The translations under genes were made by a program, and so were the position numbers. A model generated the notes under the pieces. It worked only from the letters and a program-made list of their open reading frames with translations. It made no database searches and had not been told where the DNA came from. From positions 3,100,001 to 3,164,000 of the forward strand of contig NZ_CP013070.1 in assembly GCF_000264945.2 (NCBI RefSeq): a stretch of DNA of 64,000 bases. The letters are read 5' to 3'. Source of the DNA: Sphingobium indicum B90A. GTDB lineage: Bacteria > Pseudomonadota > Alphaproteobacteria > Sphingomonadales > Sphingomonadaceae. Below, piece after piece: positions 43,300-51,720 of this stretch (position 1 is its first letter; each line of letters starts with the position of its first letter).

Positions 43300-44889
43300 A
43301 TGCTCCTTGTCCTCGCCGCCCTGCCGGCGCTCGCCGCCGCGCAGCCGCCTTCGACGCTGTCGCCGCCGCTGATCCAACAGAATGAGCAGCCCGCCTCGCC
43401 GGACCTTCCGGAAAAGCCGACCGGAGCGCCGGTTCAGCCCGCCATCGCCGTGGACGCGGAGGATAGCGGCGCGGCCATTCGCGGCATCGACTTCGTCGGC
43501 GTGGACGCGCCGGAGCGGGTCGCGCAGGCGGCGCGCCGGTTTCTCGGCCGTCCTGCATCGCGCCAGACGCTCGCCGCGCTCGCCACCGCGATCTCCGACG
43601 CCTATGCCCGGAGCGGCATAGCCCTCTACACCGTCGCCATCCCGCAGCAGGATCTGTCCACGGGACAAGTCAGGGTGTTGCTGGCGGAGGGCTTTGTCGA
43701 GGATATCGTCTATCCCAGGGGCGCGAGCCCGCTGATCCGCGCCTATGCCGAGCGGATGCGGGCGGAAAAGCCGCTCAGCCGCCGCGCGCTGGAGCGTTAT
43801 CTCTCGCTGATCCGCGACATTCCCGGAGCGAAGGTCGAGGTCGCGCTGGAACGCGGCACGAAGCCTGGTGGCGTCAGGCTGGCGATCACGCCGACGCGCA
43901 AGCGCTTCGACGCCAGCTTCGGCGTGGACAACCGCACGCAGAGCGGCCTCGGCAGCGGACAATTGCGCGCCACGGCCCAGGCCAACAGCCTGCTGCGCGA
44001 CGGCGACCGGGCCGATCTGCTGCTGCTCGGCGCGACGGACCTCAAGCGCTACCAATATGTCGGGCTGAGCCACCAGACGCCGCTGGGGTCCGATGGCCTG
44101 ATGCTGGGCCTGTCGGGATCGTGGCTGCGCACCCGGCTCAAGAACCTCCCGGTCACGGGCGAGGCGAAGACCGCCGGAGTTTCGCTCAGCTATCCCGTCA
44201 TTCGCGGCTATAAGCGCAATCTGACGGTCAGCGCCGGGCTGGACGGTCTGGACAGCGACGCGGCGCTGCTCGGTGCGGTCCTCTCTTCCGACCATATCCG
44301 CGCAGCGCGGGCAGCGGTCGGCTATTCCATGATGGGCGAGAAGGATGTGCTGACGGCAGGCCTCACCGTCAGCCGGGGCCTCGACATATTGGACGCGCGC
44401 GGGACGCCGGGCTTTACCGACACGGTCTTCACCAAGGTCACGGCCCGCGCAGGCTATGACCGGATGCTGGGCAGGCGCTTCGTCGGCCGCTTGCGCATGA
44501 CGGGGCAATATAGCGCGGACCGGCTGTCGGGTAATGAGCGGCTGGCGGTGGGCGGGCCGGACTATGGACGCGCCTTCGACACCGCGCTGCTCAGCGGCGA
44601 CCGGGGTCTTGCCGGTTCCTTCGAACTCGCCTTCCGCCCGGAACTGACGCCACGGCTCAAGGGCACGGAAATCTATGGCTTCATCGACGGGGCCAGGGTC
44701 CGGATCAACAGCCGCTCCGCTTTCGCGGCCAGCGACTATGGCCTCGCTTCGGCAGGCGGCGGCGTCAGGCTGGCCTATGCGTCGAAGGCGTCGCTGGGCT
44801 TGGAAGGCGCGCGGGTCATCGACGCTCCCTTCGCCGGCGTGGGCGACTGGCGCTTCAACATCAGTTGGCATTGGAAGCTGAACCGATAG
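43300..44889 (+). CDS. TpsB/ShlB/FhaC-family outer-membrane transporter (two-partner secretion)
   Basis: The 529-residue protein begins with a signal peptide cleaved near LAAAQ, then a Pro-rich linker. POTRA-like domains follow (IRGIDFVGVDAPERVAQAAR; then ALYTVAIPQQDLSTGQVRVLLAEGFV) and a 16-strand-type barrel (DASFGVDNRTQSGLGSGQLR, LAGSFELAFRPEL) ends in FNISWHWKLNR. The motif GGPDYGRAFD is where the 'V-R-G-Y' type signature of TpsB loop L6 is expected; here it reads GGPDYGR. TpsB proteins export a TpsA exoprotein. No classic TpsA with a hemagglutinin-type TPS domain is in the window, so the preceding lipoprotein may be the client. Confidence 0.88.
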   Translation: MLLVLAALPALAAAQPPSTLSPPLIQQNEQPASPDLPEKPTGAPVQPAIAVDAEDSGAAIRGIDFVGVDAPERVAQAARRFLGRPASRQTLAALATAISDAYARSGIALYTVAIPQQDLSTGQVRVLLAEGFVEDIVYPRGASPLIRAYAERMRAEKPLSRRALERYLSLIRDIPGAKVEVALERGTKPGGVRLAITPTRKRFDASFGVDNRTQSGLGSGQLRATAQANSLLRDGDRADLLLLGATDLKRYQYVGLSHQTPLGSDGLMLGLSGSWLRTRLKNLPVTGEAKTAGVSLSYPVIRGYKRNLTVSAGLDGLDSDAALLGAVLSSDHIRAARAAVGYSMMGEKDVLTAGLTVSRGLDILDARGTPGFTDTVFTKVTARAGYDRMLGRRFVGRLRMTGQYSADRLSGNERLAVGGPDYGRAFDTALLSGDRGLAGSFELAFRPELTPRLKGTEIYGFIDGARVRINSRSAFAASDYGLASAGGGVRLAYASKASLGLEGARVIDAPFAGVGDWRFNISWHWKLNR

Positions 44890-44904
44890 GAAGAAGGCGA
44901 AGCC

Positions 44905-45021
44905 TCACCTAAGCCTTGTCATGCTTACTTGTACCGACGCCTCCGATCCGGCAATGTCGACCAGCTTGTCCTCCAGCGGCGATATGGGAAAGGCGAAGTA
45001 GTCCAGGCTCAGGCCAACTAC
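44905..45021 (-). pseudogene. C-terminal remnant of an unidentified gene
   Basis: A minus-strand frame with no start reads SVVGLSLDYFAFPISPLEDK, then continues LVDIAGSEASVQVSMTRLR and a TGA at 44905-44907. It looks like the real end of a protein, about 40 residues, whose upstream part is gone. I do not recognise the family. The following bases up to 45130 hold nothing further. Confidence 0.3.
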
Positions 45022-45130
45022 CGATCGGCAACGTCGTTCCTGTGTAACCACAGATCAATGCGGAATAGCACATGGAGCAGTGCAACTTTGCGCTGAGCAC
45101 CAAGCGTGGTTTAGACCAAGACCTGCCGGG

Positions 45131-45550
45131 CTATCCGGCCGTGTTTTTGAGGACGTGCCCGTCCTGTTCGCGCAGCCAGTTATGGGCGTTCGTCGCGGTC
45201 TGCGCGCCATGGCCCATCGCGACGCTTATCTGGTCTAGACCATCAAGCACATCTCCGGCACCAAAGAGGCCTTCGACGCCATCTTGAAGCCACTCCGATC
45301 TTCTTTGATGTCCGTGATCAGCGCCGTCTGGATGATCGCTCCGAATTCACGAGCATGCTTCGACATACGGTCGATCAGCTCAGGTCCCGAAATGCCCTCG
45401 GGAAACCCCGGAGCATTATGCGTTTTCGGAATGCGCAGTGCGCGACTGTTCTCGTCATGCACGACGAGAACGCTCCGCTTGTAGCGCCCAAGATATAGCG
45501 CCGATCAGGCCTGCCGGGCCTGCGCCGATCACAATTGCATCGTATCGCAT
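45131..45550 (-). pseudogene. Thioredoxin-reductase-like FAD oxidoreductase, internal deletion and frameshift
   Basis: Reading minus from ATG 45550, MRYDAIVIGAGPAGLIGA is the FAD motif. One base of shift near 45497 restores YLGRYKRSVLVVHDENSRAL and then ITDIKEDRSGFK. There the sequence jumps to the family's C-terminus in another frame: DGVEGLFGAGDVLDGLDQIS, VAMGHGAQTATNAHNWLRE and a stop at 45131-45133. Around 170 residues containing the CxxC-type and NAD-binding core are missing. It is a relict with two independent lesions. Confidence 0.78.
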
Positions 45551-46108
45551 CGGAACCCTCTCCTTTTTTGGCACCGCTGAGGCTCGTACGCACCAGAAAG
45601 CGGACGAACTTCCCAATTGCGACAGTTTTACCTTCGGCGCTGCAGTCAATCGCATATGCGTAAGGCGGCAGCGAGGCTTGTGGCCTGCCGCCACAGAGCA
45701 GATCCGCCAGCAATGCACGAATGGCCGCTTTCAGGGGAACGCTGATCGCTCAGCCACCACTATGTTGGCGGAACTGACCTCGCCACTTTGAGGCAGGAAT
45801 GTCCGCCACCATATTGTCGTTACCAGAGGGGACCGTCGCGAAAGTCCCAGTGTCAGTCATCCCATCGGAGGTAGATGCTTTCAAATCTGCTATGTTGGTG
45901 TTATTGTTGGTGTCGGCGAACGGACGGTTAAAATTTGCTGTCTCATTCGAAGTGCTTGACTGAACCTTCCTGTTCTCTTCTGACCATTTTCTTCCAATCC
46001 ATTATATTGGTTGGAAACCCCTGAAAATTAAGGCTTTCGCCAGTCGGGTGCTACAAGCAGTCGTCCATTCAGTTCGATTCATGCAACTCCCTGGAAACCG
46101 ATCGGCAT
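45551..46108. other. Gene-poor stretch between the reductase relict and the PepSY gene
   Basis: No gene is supported. On the minus strand a frame of about 70 codons from roughly 46005 down to 45768 stays open without a proper start (it contains NRPFADTNNNTNIADLKAST). It is lower in GC than the neighbours, as is the whole block 45840-46060. This looks like imported or decayed DNA. No terminator was found for the iron-uptake operon that ends at 46109. Confidence 0.35.
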
Positions 46109-47461
46109 TCAAAAACCGGCGAGGGCCAGGACCGAACCCAGGCCGCACGCCAGCACAAGCGCGCGCTTGAGCAGCTTGGCAATCTGTCCGGGCGCCGCAA
46201 AGAACCATGCGGCGACCAGTATGGCGGCAAGGCCTCCCCAGAAGATCGCGACCAGCGGCAGGTCGTTGCCCAGCGTCTTGCGCAGGACAAATGCCAGGGC
46301 AAGGATCAGCGGCGAGCCCCAGACCACGGCATCCCACGCGGCGCGGATGCGCGGCGCCCCGATGCCACGCCGCTCGCGCTTGCCCAGCCAGATATAGGTG
46401 CCCGTCGCGCAGATGGCCGTGAGCGCCATGCCAAGGATGAAATAGGCCATCTTGACCGGCAGGCCGCCGAAATTGCCGAAGTGCAGATTATAGTTGGAGG
46501 CGGCCATCTGCCGGCCTGCGGGACCGTCGGAGATGCCGGCTCTGCCGATGAAGCGACCGGCCGCGTCGAAATCATAATATTCGCCGAACACCAGCCTGCG
46601 TTCGAAGGTGCCGACGATCTGAACATGCTGCCCGGCGGTCAGAGGGTCGTGCAGCGTCACATAGGTGAGGCGTTGGCCGGGATAATGTGCGGCCATATAG
46701 TCGAGCGCCGCCGCGATATTGGGCGCTGGCGCCGCCTTGGTATCGGGCTTGCCCTCGGGGCCGAAGATGGACGCATAGACTGCCTCCATATCGCCCTTGT
46801 AGCCCGTTGCGCCAATGCCATAGGCGGTGAGGCCTGCCGTGCCGATGAGCGCGCCGGTGAGCGAGATGGCGAGGATGAAGGGCAGCGTCCAGACGCTCAT
46901 CCGGTTGTGCCAGTCGGCAAGGCCAAGGCCCCCCTTGTCGCGGGCGCGCAGGCGGAAAGCGTCGCGGAAGATGCGCGGATGGGCGATCACGCCGGAGAGC
47001 GAGAGCGTCAGCATCATGACGCCCAGAATGCCGACCAGGATGAAGCCGAACAGGCCCGGAATGTTGAGCATATAGTGAAGCTGGGCGAGGAAGTCGGACC
47101 AGGCGATCTCCTCCTTGCCCGCGATCTTGCCGGTCCTGTCGATATGCACGGCCTGCGTGTCGGTGGTGATGACCGTGCGCGGCAGCCCTTCCACGGGAAG
47201 GTGGACATAGAGATGGGTGGCAAGCGGCTTGCCTTTCTCGCGGGCGAGCACCGCCTCGACGCCGCGTTGCACCGCCTGCGGATCGATCGACGCCATTTCC
47301 GGCGCCCTGGGCTGCTCAATGCGCTGAAACTCCTGGTAGAAGACAGCGAGCGTGCCGGAGAGGCTGACGATATAGAGCAGCGCGCCGGCGAGCAGGCCGA
47401 TGGCGGCATGCGCCGAAAGAGCGCGCTTCACTGTCGAGCTTTCAGGGGCGATGGTCGTCAT
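46109..47461 (-). CDS. PepSY-associated TM domain protein
   Basis: The 450-residue inner-membrane protein starts at ATG 47461, overlapping the upstream stop (ATGA). The N-terminal helix (AHAAIGLLAGALLYIVSLSG) is followed by a periplasmic PepSY-type region, more helices (LFGFILVGILGVMMLTLSLS and FILAISLTGALIGTAGL) and the conserved LADWHNRMSVWTLPF. These proteins, found with siderophore receptors, are thought to act as ferric-siderophore reductases or uptake helpers. It closes a three-gene minus-strand operon with a siderophore receptor. Confidence 0.85.
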   Translation of the reverse strand: MTTIAPESSTVKRALSAHAAIGLLAGALLYIVSLSGTLAVFYQEFQRIEQPRAPEMASIDPQAVQRGVEAVLAREKGKPLATHLYVHLPVEGLPRTVITTDTQAVHIDRTGKIAGKEEIAWSDFLAQLHYMLNIPGLFGFILVGILGVMMLTLSLSGVIAHPRIFRDAFRLRARDKGGLGLADWHNRMSVWTLPFILAISLTGALIGTAGLTAYGIGATGYKGDMEAVYASIFGPEGKPDTKAAPAPNIAAALDYMAAHYPGQRLTYVTLHDPLTAGQHVQIVGTFERRLVFGEYYDFDAAGRFIGRAGISDGPAGRQMAASNYNLHFGNFGGLPVKMAYFILGMALTAICATGTYIWLGKRERRGIGAPRIRAAWDAVVWGSPLILALAFVLRKTLGNDLPLVAIFWGGLAAILVAAWFFAAPGQIAKLLKRALVLACGLGSVLALAGF

Positions 47462-48036
47462 GCGGACAATCCAAATATCAGAGCCAGCGCCCCCGGCACG
47501 GCCAAGATGCCGAGCGTCGCCCATTGGCGGATGCGGCGCTCCTCCATCAGGAGCGCATAGGCGAGGATCGACCAGGCAAGCGGCGTCACGAAGAAGCCCG
47601 TCACGACGGAATTGGCCTCGGCCGCGCCGGTCAGCGCCATGAGGCCATAGGCGGCGATGCCAAGCCCTGTCGAGACGATCATCGCCAAGATGACGACGAT
47701 CAGGAAGGTCATCAGCCGCCGCCGGAGATGGAGCGGCTCGCCGCGTTCGGGCAGCATGCCGACACGCCTGTTGGAGGCCTTGGCACTGTCGGCGGCGGGC
47801 GACGTGATGGCGGCATGGCTGAGGATCAGCAGCGCCGCGCTCATGCCGACAAGCGACGCGACCGAGACGCCCCACGCGCCCGCGCCCCACCAGCCGGCGA
47901 CGACGCCGAGCAGGAACAAGCCCCAGCCCGCGGCATTCCACAGGCTGGAGCGCCGGTGCAGGGACCATGCATGGCGCAGCGCGGCACTCCCGCATGCCGC
48001 GCTGACGCCTGCGAGGATCAGAAGCGTGTCAGCCAT
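47458..48036 (-). CDS. Small polytopic membrane protein of the siderophore operon
   Basis: The 192-residue protein has five to six hydrophobic segments (LLILAGVSAACGSAALRH; LFLLGVVAGWWGAGAWGV; MTFLIVVILAMIVSTGLGIA; LAVPGALALIFGLSA) with a basic cytosolic loop. Both ends overlap neighbours: TGATG with the receptor and ATGA with the PepSY gene. I recognise only the general type, a DUF3325/DUF3649-like iron-uptake accessory membrane protein, without certainty on the family. Confidence 0.7.
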   Translation of the reverse strand: MADTLLILAGVSAACGSAALRHAWSLHRRSSLWNAAGWGLFLLGVVAGWWGAGAWGVSVASLVGMSAALLILSHAAITSPAADSAKASNRRVGMLPERGEPLHLRRRLMTFLIVVILAMIVSTGLGIAAYGLMALTGAAEANSVVTGFFVTPLAWSILAYALLMEERRIRQWATLGILAVPGALALIFGLSA

Positions 48037-50213
48037 CAGAAGCGATAGGTCGCGCCGACCGTGAAGTTCCGCGGGGCGCCATAGCGATATTGGCTATAGA
48101 AGCCGACCTGGCTGAAATAGGTCTTGTCGAGCAGGTTCTCGACATTGGCCTGGATCTCGACCTGGTCGGTGATGTTGTAGCGCGCCATCACGCTCACCAG
48201 CGTATAGGCGCCCTGCGTGAACCGGAAGGGCGCAAGCGTGACCGGGTTGGCGCCGGTCGAATAAGCCACGCCGCGATAGTTGACGCCGCCGCCAAGCGTC
48301 AGGTCGCGGCCGAGCACCGGGAAGCTGTAGGTGGTGAAGACCTTGAGCAATTTGCGCGGCTGGTCCGTGTTCGCCGGAGCGCCATTGCTGTAGTCCGCCC
48401 AGAACCGGCTATAGCTTGCGTTGACGTTCCAGCCGGGCAGCAGCTGGCCGGTCGCTTCAAGTTCGACGCCCTTGCTGGTGATGCCCTCGGCCGCGACATA
48501 GGTCTGCTGCGGCAGGCCGCCGCCGGGCGGCGTGACCATGATATCGGGCTGGCCGACATTGTCTTGCTTGATCTGGAACAGCGCGATGGAGGTCTGGAGC
48601 TTGTCGCCGAAGAAGCTGCTTTTCAGGCCGATCTCGAAGGCATTGCCGTTCAGCGGGTCGAGTTGTCGCAGGTTGCGGTCGAGCAGGTTCTGCGGCTGGA
48701 AGATCCTGGTGTAGCTTGCATAGAGGCGGTGGTTCGGTGTCACGTCCAGCAAGGCGCCGACATAGGGAATGAACACATCGTCATTGCCGTAGTCGCTGGG
48801 ACCGCTCCAGGCGAAGCCGGTCTGATGCCAGCTTGCCAGACGGCCGCCGACGATGACCTTGAACGGATGAGCGATATTCAGGCGGACCGCGGCATAATAG
48901 CCGGTCTGTTTGATGCGCTCCTGCTCGTTGCGGACGGGCGTGGTGCCCCAGACCGGCTCTGGGAAGGGCACGCCGACCTCGCCCACGAGCGGAACATTGT
49001 TCGCCCAGTCGTTCAATCCTGCGCCCCAGGCCGGGTTGTTCCGAGTGTAGGGCGCCACAAAATTGTCGGTATGGCGATTGAGGATGCTGTGCAGCGCCCC
49101 CAGCACGACTTCATGATCGCGGCCGAACAGCGAGACCTCGCCCTTGAGCTGTCCGTCGAAGCTCTCCTGGACGCTTTCGCCGGTCGACTTGTAGGGATTG
49201 GAGGAATCGATCGTCCCCGTCGCCTTGTTCACATTGCCGTAGAGATACAGAAGCTGCGTGTCGCCGCTATTCTTCAGGCGATTGTAATTGACGGTCAGGC
49301 TCCAGCGCTCCCCGAACGCCTGGCGCACGGTCGCAAAGATATTCTGGTTGGTCGTGTTCCAGTAGGTCCAGTCCGCGGCCGTGGTCTGCGAGCGGGGCAG
49401 AAATGTCGTCGTGCCGTCGCTGTAGAAGGTCGGCAGAGCGCCCCAGGTCGCGCCGCTCGGCTTGGTGTCCTGATGGGAAATGCCCGTGCGGACAAGCGTG
49501 GAATCGGTCACATCGGCTTCGACGACGCCGTAGAGCACCCACTTCTTCCTGTCCTGGATGTCGATATAGCTCTTCCCCCGCTCGTAGCGGCCGACGACGC
49601 GGGCGCGGACGCGGCCGTCCGGGGTGAGCGCGCCGCCCAGGTCGGCCGATAGGCGGCAGCTGTCCCAACTGCCGACGCCCGCATTGAGATAGCCCTTGAA
49701 GTCCGCGAAATCGGCATGCTTGCGGACGAGGTTGACCGACGCGGACGGATCGCCCGCGCCCGAGAGGAGGCCGGTCGCGCCGCGCACGATCTCGACCCGC
49801 TCGTAGATCGACACGTCGGCGCTCGTCTCGCCATTGGCGCCGGCCAGCGTCCAGGCCGCCGGCACGCCGTCGATCTGCGTATTGCGGATTTCGAAGCCGC
49901 GCGCATAGAAGCTGTTGCGCACGTCATCGACTTCGTTGACCGCCACGCCGACGCCGTTCTGGATCACGTCCTTCACGGTAATCAGGTTCTGGTCGAGGAT
50001 GCGCTGGGCGGTCATGACGCTGACCGACTGCGGCGTCTCGCGCAGGGCAAGGCCAAGGCCGGTCGCCGTATCGATGCTATGATCGAGCGTGTAGGTGCCA
50101 GTGACGACGATGGCGCCCTGGTCATCGCTGCCCGGCGCAGCCTCCTGGGCCTGCGCGGCTGCGCAAAAGCTCATGGCGACGCTGCCCAGCAGCAACGACT
50201 TGATCGACTTCAA
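48036..50213 (-). CDS. TonB-dependent siderophore receptor
   Basis: The 725-residue receptor probably starts at TTG 50213, giving the signal peptide KSIKSLLLGSVAMSFCAAAQAQ-like ending in AQA; no ATG fits. The plug has LRETPQSVSVMTAQRILDQN, FYARGFEIRNTQIDGVP and IYERVEIVRGATGLLSGAGD with ASVNLVRK, which is the ferric-siderophore (FpvA/FhuE-like) subclass. The barrel ends in GATYRF. There is no N-terminal signalling domain. A Fur-like palindrome lies about 110-120 bases upstream. It leads the operon with two membrane proteins. Confidence 0.92.
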   Translation of the reverse strand: MKSIKSLLLGSVAMSFCAAAQAQEAAPGSDDQGAIVVTGTYTLDHSIDTATGLGLALRETPQSVSVMTAQRILDQNLITVKDVIQNGVGVAVNEVDDVRNSFYARGFEIRNTQIDGVPAAWTLAGANGETSADVSIYERVEIVRGATGLLSGAGDPSASVNLVRKHADFADFKGYLNAGVGSWDSCRLSADLGGALTPDGRVRARVVGRYERGKSYIDIQDRKKWVLYGVVEADVTDSTLVRTGISHQDTKPSGATWGALPTFYSDGTTTFLPRSQTTAADWTYWNTTNQNIFATVRQAFGERWSLTVNYNRLKNSGDTQLLYLYGNVNKATGTIDSSNPYKSTGESVQESFDGQLKGEVSLFGRDHEVVLGALHSILNRHTDNFVAPYTRNNPAWGAGLNDWANNVPLVGEVGVPFPEPVWGTTPVRNEQERIKQTGYYAAVRLNIAHPFKVIVGGRLASWHQTGFAWSGPSDYGNDDVFIPYVGALLDVTPNHRLYASYTRIFQPQNLLDRNLRQLDPLNGNAFEIGLKSSFFGDKLQTSIALFQIKQDNVGQPDIMVTPPGGGLPQQTYVAAEGITSKGVELEATGQLLPGWNVNASYSRFWADYSNGAPANTDQPRKLLKVFTTYSFPVLGRDLTLGGGVNYRGVAYSTGANPVTLAPFRFTQGAYTLVSVMARYNITDQVEIQANVENLLDKTYFSQVGFYSQYRYGAPRNFTVGATYRF

Positions 50214-50321
50214 CGGAATACCCTTTCGTCTGCTTGTCTCTTTCGAAGGGCTGCCGCGAGATGATCCTGTCAGCACATGCGCAGGCGACCGAGTTCGAAC
50301 GATCGGCTCTCTAAAATAAAC

Positions 50322-50334
50322 GCGAATAACTCGC
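50322..50334. promoter_or_regulatory. Fur-like box before the siderophore receptor operon
   Basis: GCGAATAACTCGC is an inverted repeat with arms GCGA/TCGC and an AT-rich centre, the form seen repeatedly before iron-regulated receptors of sphingomonads. It is followed by a related half site GCAATAGC. It lies about 110 bases upstream of the receptor start, in an AT-rich promoter-like stretch, so iron repression is likely. Confidence 0.6.
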
Positions 50335-50491
50335 AATAGCATTTTTACGGTTGGATGCGGCGTCTGTTGAACCCGCAGCCTGCCGCCGCGGTTCTCCGCT
50401 CGATGATGAACCCATCCAGTTCATCTGCGTTACTGATGAGCAACAATCCTCCCGGAGTTACGGGACCACTTGCCAGCGAGGAGCCTGTTTG

Positions 50492-50893
50492 ATGAAGCGC
50501 TACGCCTATGGCTGGATTACAGCCCTGTTCTTCCTTGTCTCGATCGCCGCTCACTGGATTTTCGGTTGGTACGCGTTCGTCGACGAGGCTCGAGAGCACG
50601 GCCAGCTAGTCGAGGTAGGCAGCTATCTGGTCGAGATGGGCCGCGACACATTCGAGAACTGGCAGTCGGAATTCCTCCAACTGATCTGGCAGGTCGTTGG
50701 CCTGGCCTATTTCCTGTATGTTGGATCGCCGGCCTCAAAGGAAAATGACGATCGTCTGGAGGCGAAGGTCGATGAGCTGATGAAGCTCGTCGGCGGCGAA
50801 AAGGCCGAGGCCATGATCGCCGCCATCGACGAACGCTATCTCCGGACCCATGGCCATGCCCAACCGCATGCACATGACATCGGGCACGAGTGA
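50492..50893 (+). CDS. DUF6766-type small membrane protein
   Basis: The 133-residue protein (ATG 50492, GCGAGGAG site) has two hydrophobic helices: MKRYAYGWITALFFLVSIAA with HWIFGWYAF, and LQLIWQVVGLAYFLYVGSP. Between them lies an acidic region (YLVEMGRDTFENWQSEF), and a His-rich C-terminus reads HGHAQPHAHDIGHE. It resembles the DUF6766 family of unknown function. The His-rich tail may bind metal. It stands alone, closed by a hairpin. Confidence 0.72.
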   Translation: MKRYAYGWITALFFLVSIAAHWIFGWYAFVDEAREHGQLVEVGSYLVEMGRDTFENWQSEFLQLIWQVVGLAYFLYVGSPASKENDDRLEAKVDELMKLVGGEKAEAMIAAIDERYLRTHGHAQPHAHDIGHE

Positions 50894-50901
50894 ATTGCGC
50901 T

Positions 50902-50925
50902 TTCGCCTGTTGCGGCGCAGGCGAA
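50902..50925. terminator. Hairpin between converging genes
   Basis: TTCGCCTG (50902-50909) pairs with CAGGCGAA (50918-50925) around an 8-base loop, 8 bases after the plus-strand stop and 45 bases beyond the minus-strand gene's stop. The T-rich and A-rich flanks suit termination in both directions. Confidence 0.6.
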
Positions 50926-50970
50926 TTCATTGCATCCGGCGCTGCCCGCATCCAGCGGTGAAAACGCCTT

Positions 50971-51687
50971 TCACGCTATCAACTGAAAGTTGGAGAGGTC
51001 CAGCCGGATGAGCAGCCGATCGCGCAGAACCTCATATTTCTTGTTGGACATATAGGCCCGGCGCTTCGAGGCGAACTTTAGGCCATCCACGCTCACAATA
51101 TCCAGGGCATAGTTCGCAATTCTATGACCGCCGGCGATGTCGAGCGTATAGTCTTGGCGCCGGATGAGCATATCGTCGCCGAAATAGAATTCCTGCGCCC
51201 GGCTATGGGTCGCGATTTCGTCCGGCATGACGACACGAACGCCCTGCCAGAGCTCCCCATCCTCTTCAAGCGGATCAATGTCCCACACCTGCACTCCCGG
51301 CATCGTGAGGGAGAAGGGCACGGTCAAATAGCTCCACATCGCATAGCAGCCGAAATAGGTGCGATGCAGCGGATCCCAGGGCGTATCCAGTTCATGACCG
51401 TTGAAGGCCGCGCGCGGGTCGTGCCGCTCTGCGACCAACGTCCCCTCCGCGGTTTCAATCGCTACCCGGCCCGGTTCCAGAATCGTGATCATGTCACCGT
51501 CGATCGGACCCATGCGGCATTCCTGGCGCTGCGTCTTGGCCGTTATCCGCAGCGTGCCGGAACCGGGAGCCGTTTTCCGGTCAAGCAATTCGCCGCCGGT
51601 CACCACATCGACCTGCACCGATTTGAGCGCTTCCCATCGCTCCCACCCTCCATGGGCGTCGATGGCATTCGCGATCAGCTTGTTCAT
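50971..51687 (-). CDS. Hypothetical protein, possibly lipoprotein-carrier (LolA)-like fold
   Basis: The 238-residue protein opens NAIDAHGGWERWEALKSVQV and continues with alternating beta strands (GTLRITAKTQRQECRMGPI, ITILEPGRVAIETAEGTLVA, QEFYFGDDMLIRRQDYTLDI). The 'A-H-G-G-x-x-x-W' opening with such strands recalls outer-membrane lipoprotein-sorting-like domains, but no signal peptide is seen. I cannot name a function. It is the most downstream gene of the minus-strand catabolic set, 33 bases after the SDR. Confidence 0.6.
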   Translation of the reverse strand: MNKLIANAIDAHGGWERWEALKSVQVDVVTGGELLDRKTAPGSGTLRITAKTQRQECRMGPIDGDMITILEPGRVAIETAEGTLVAERHDPRAAFNGHELDTPWDPLHRTYFGCYAMWSYLTVPFSLTMPGVQVWDIDPLEEDGELWQGVRVVMPDEIATHSRAQEFYFGDDMLIRRQDYTLDIAGGHRIANYALDIVSVDGLKFASKRRAYMSNKKYEVLRDRLLIRLDLSNFQLIA

Positions 51688-51720
51688 ATCGGCTTCCTTT
51701 CGTGGGCATTTGCCAGGCCC

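Noticed and set aside
43282..44871. 529-residue minus-strand open frame opposite tpsB
   Set aside because: It mirrors the high-GC codon structure of tpsB, and signal peptide and POTRA/barrel features are on the plus strand.
47461..47995. Reading the PepSY gene as one 628-residue protein starting at 47995
   Set aside because: The first 180 residues are a low-quality shadow of the small membrane protein gene. The ATGA overlap at 47461 and the MTTIAPES start fit family length.
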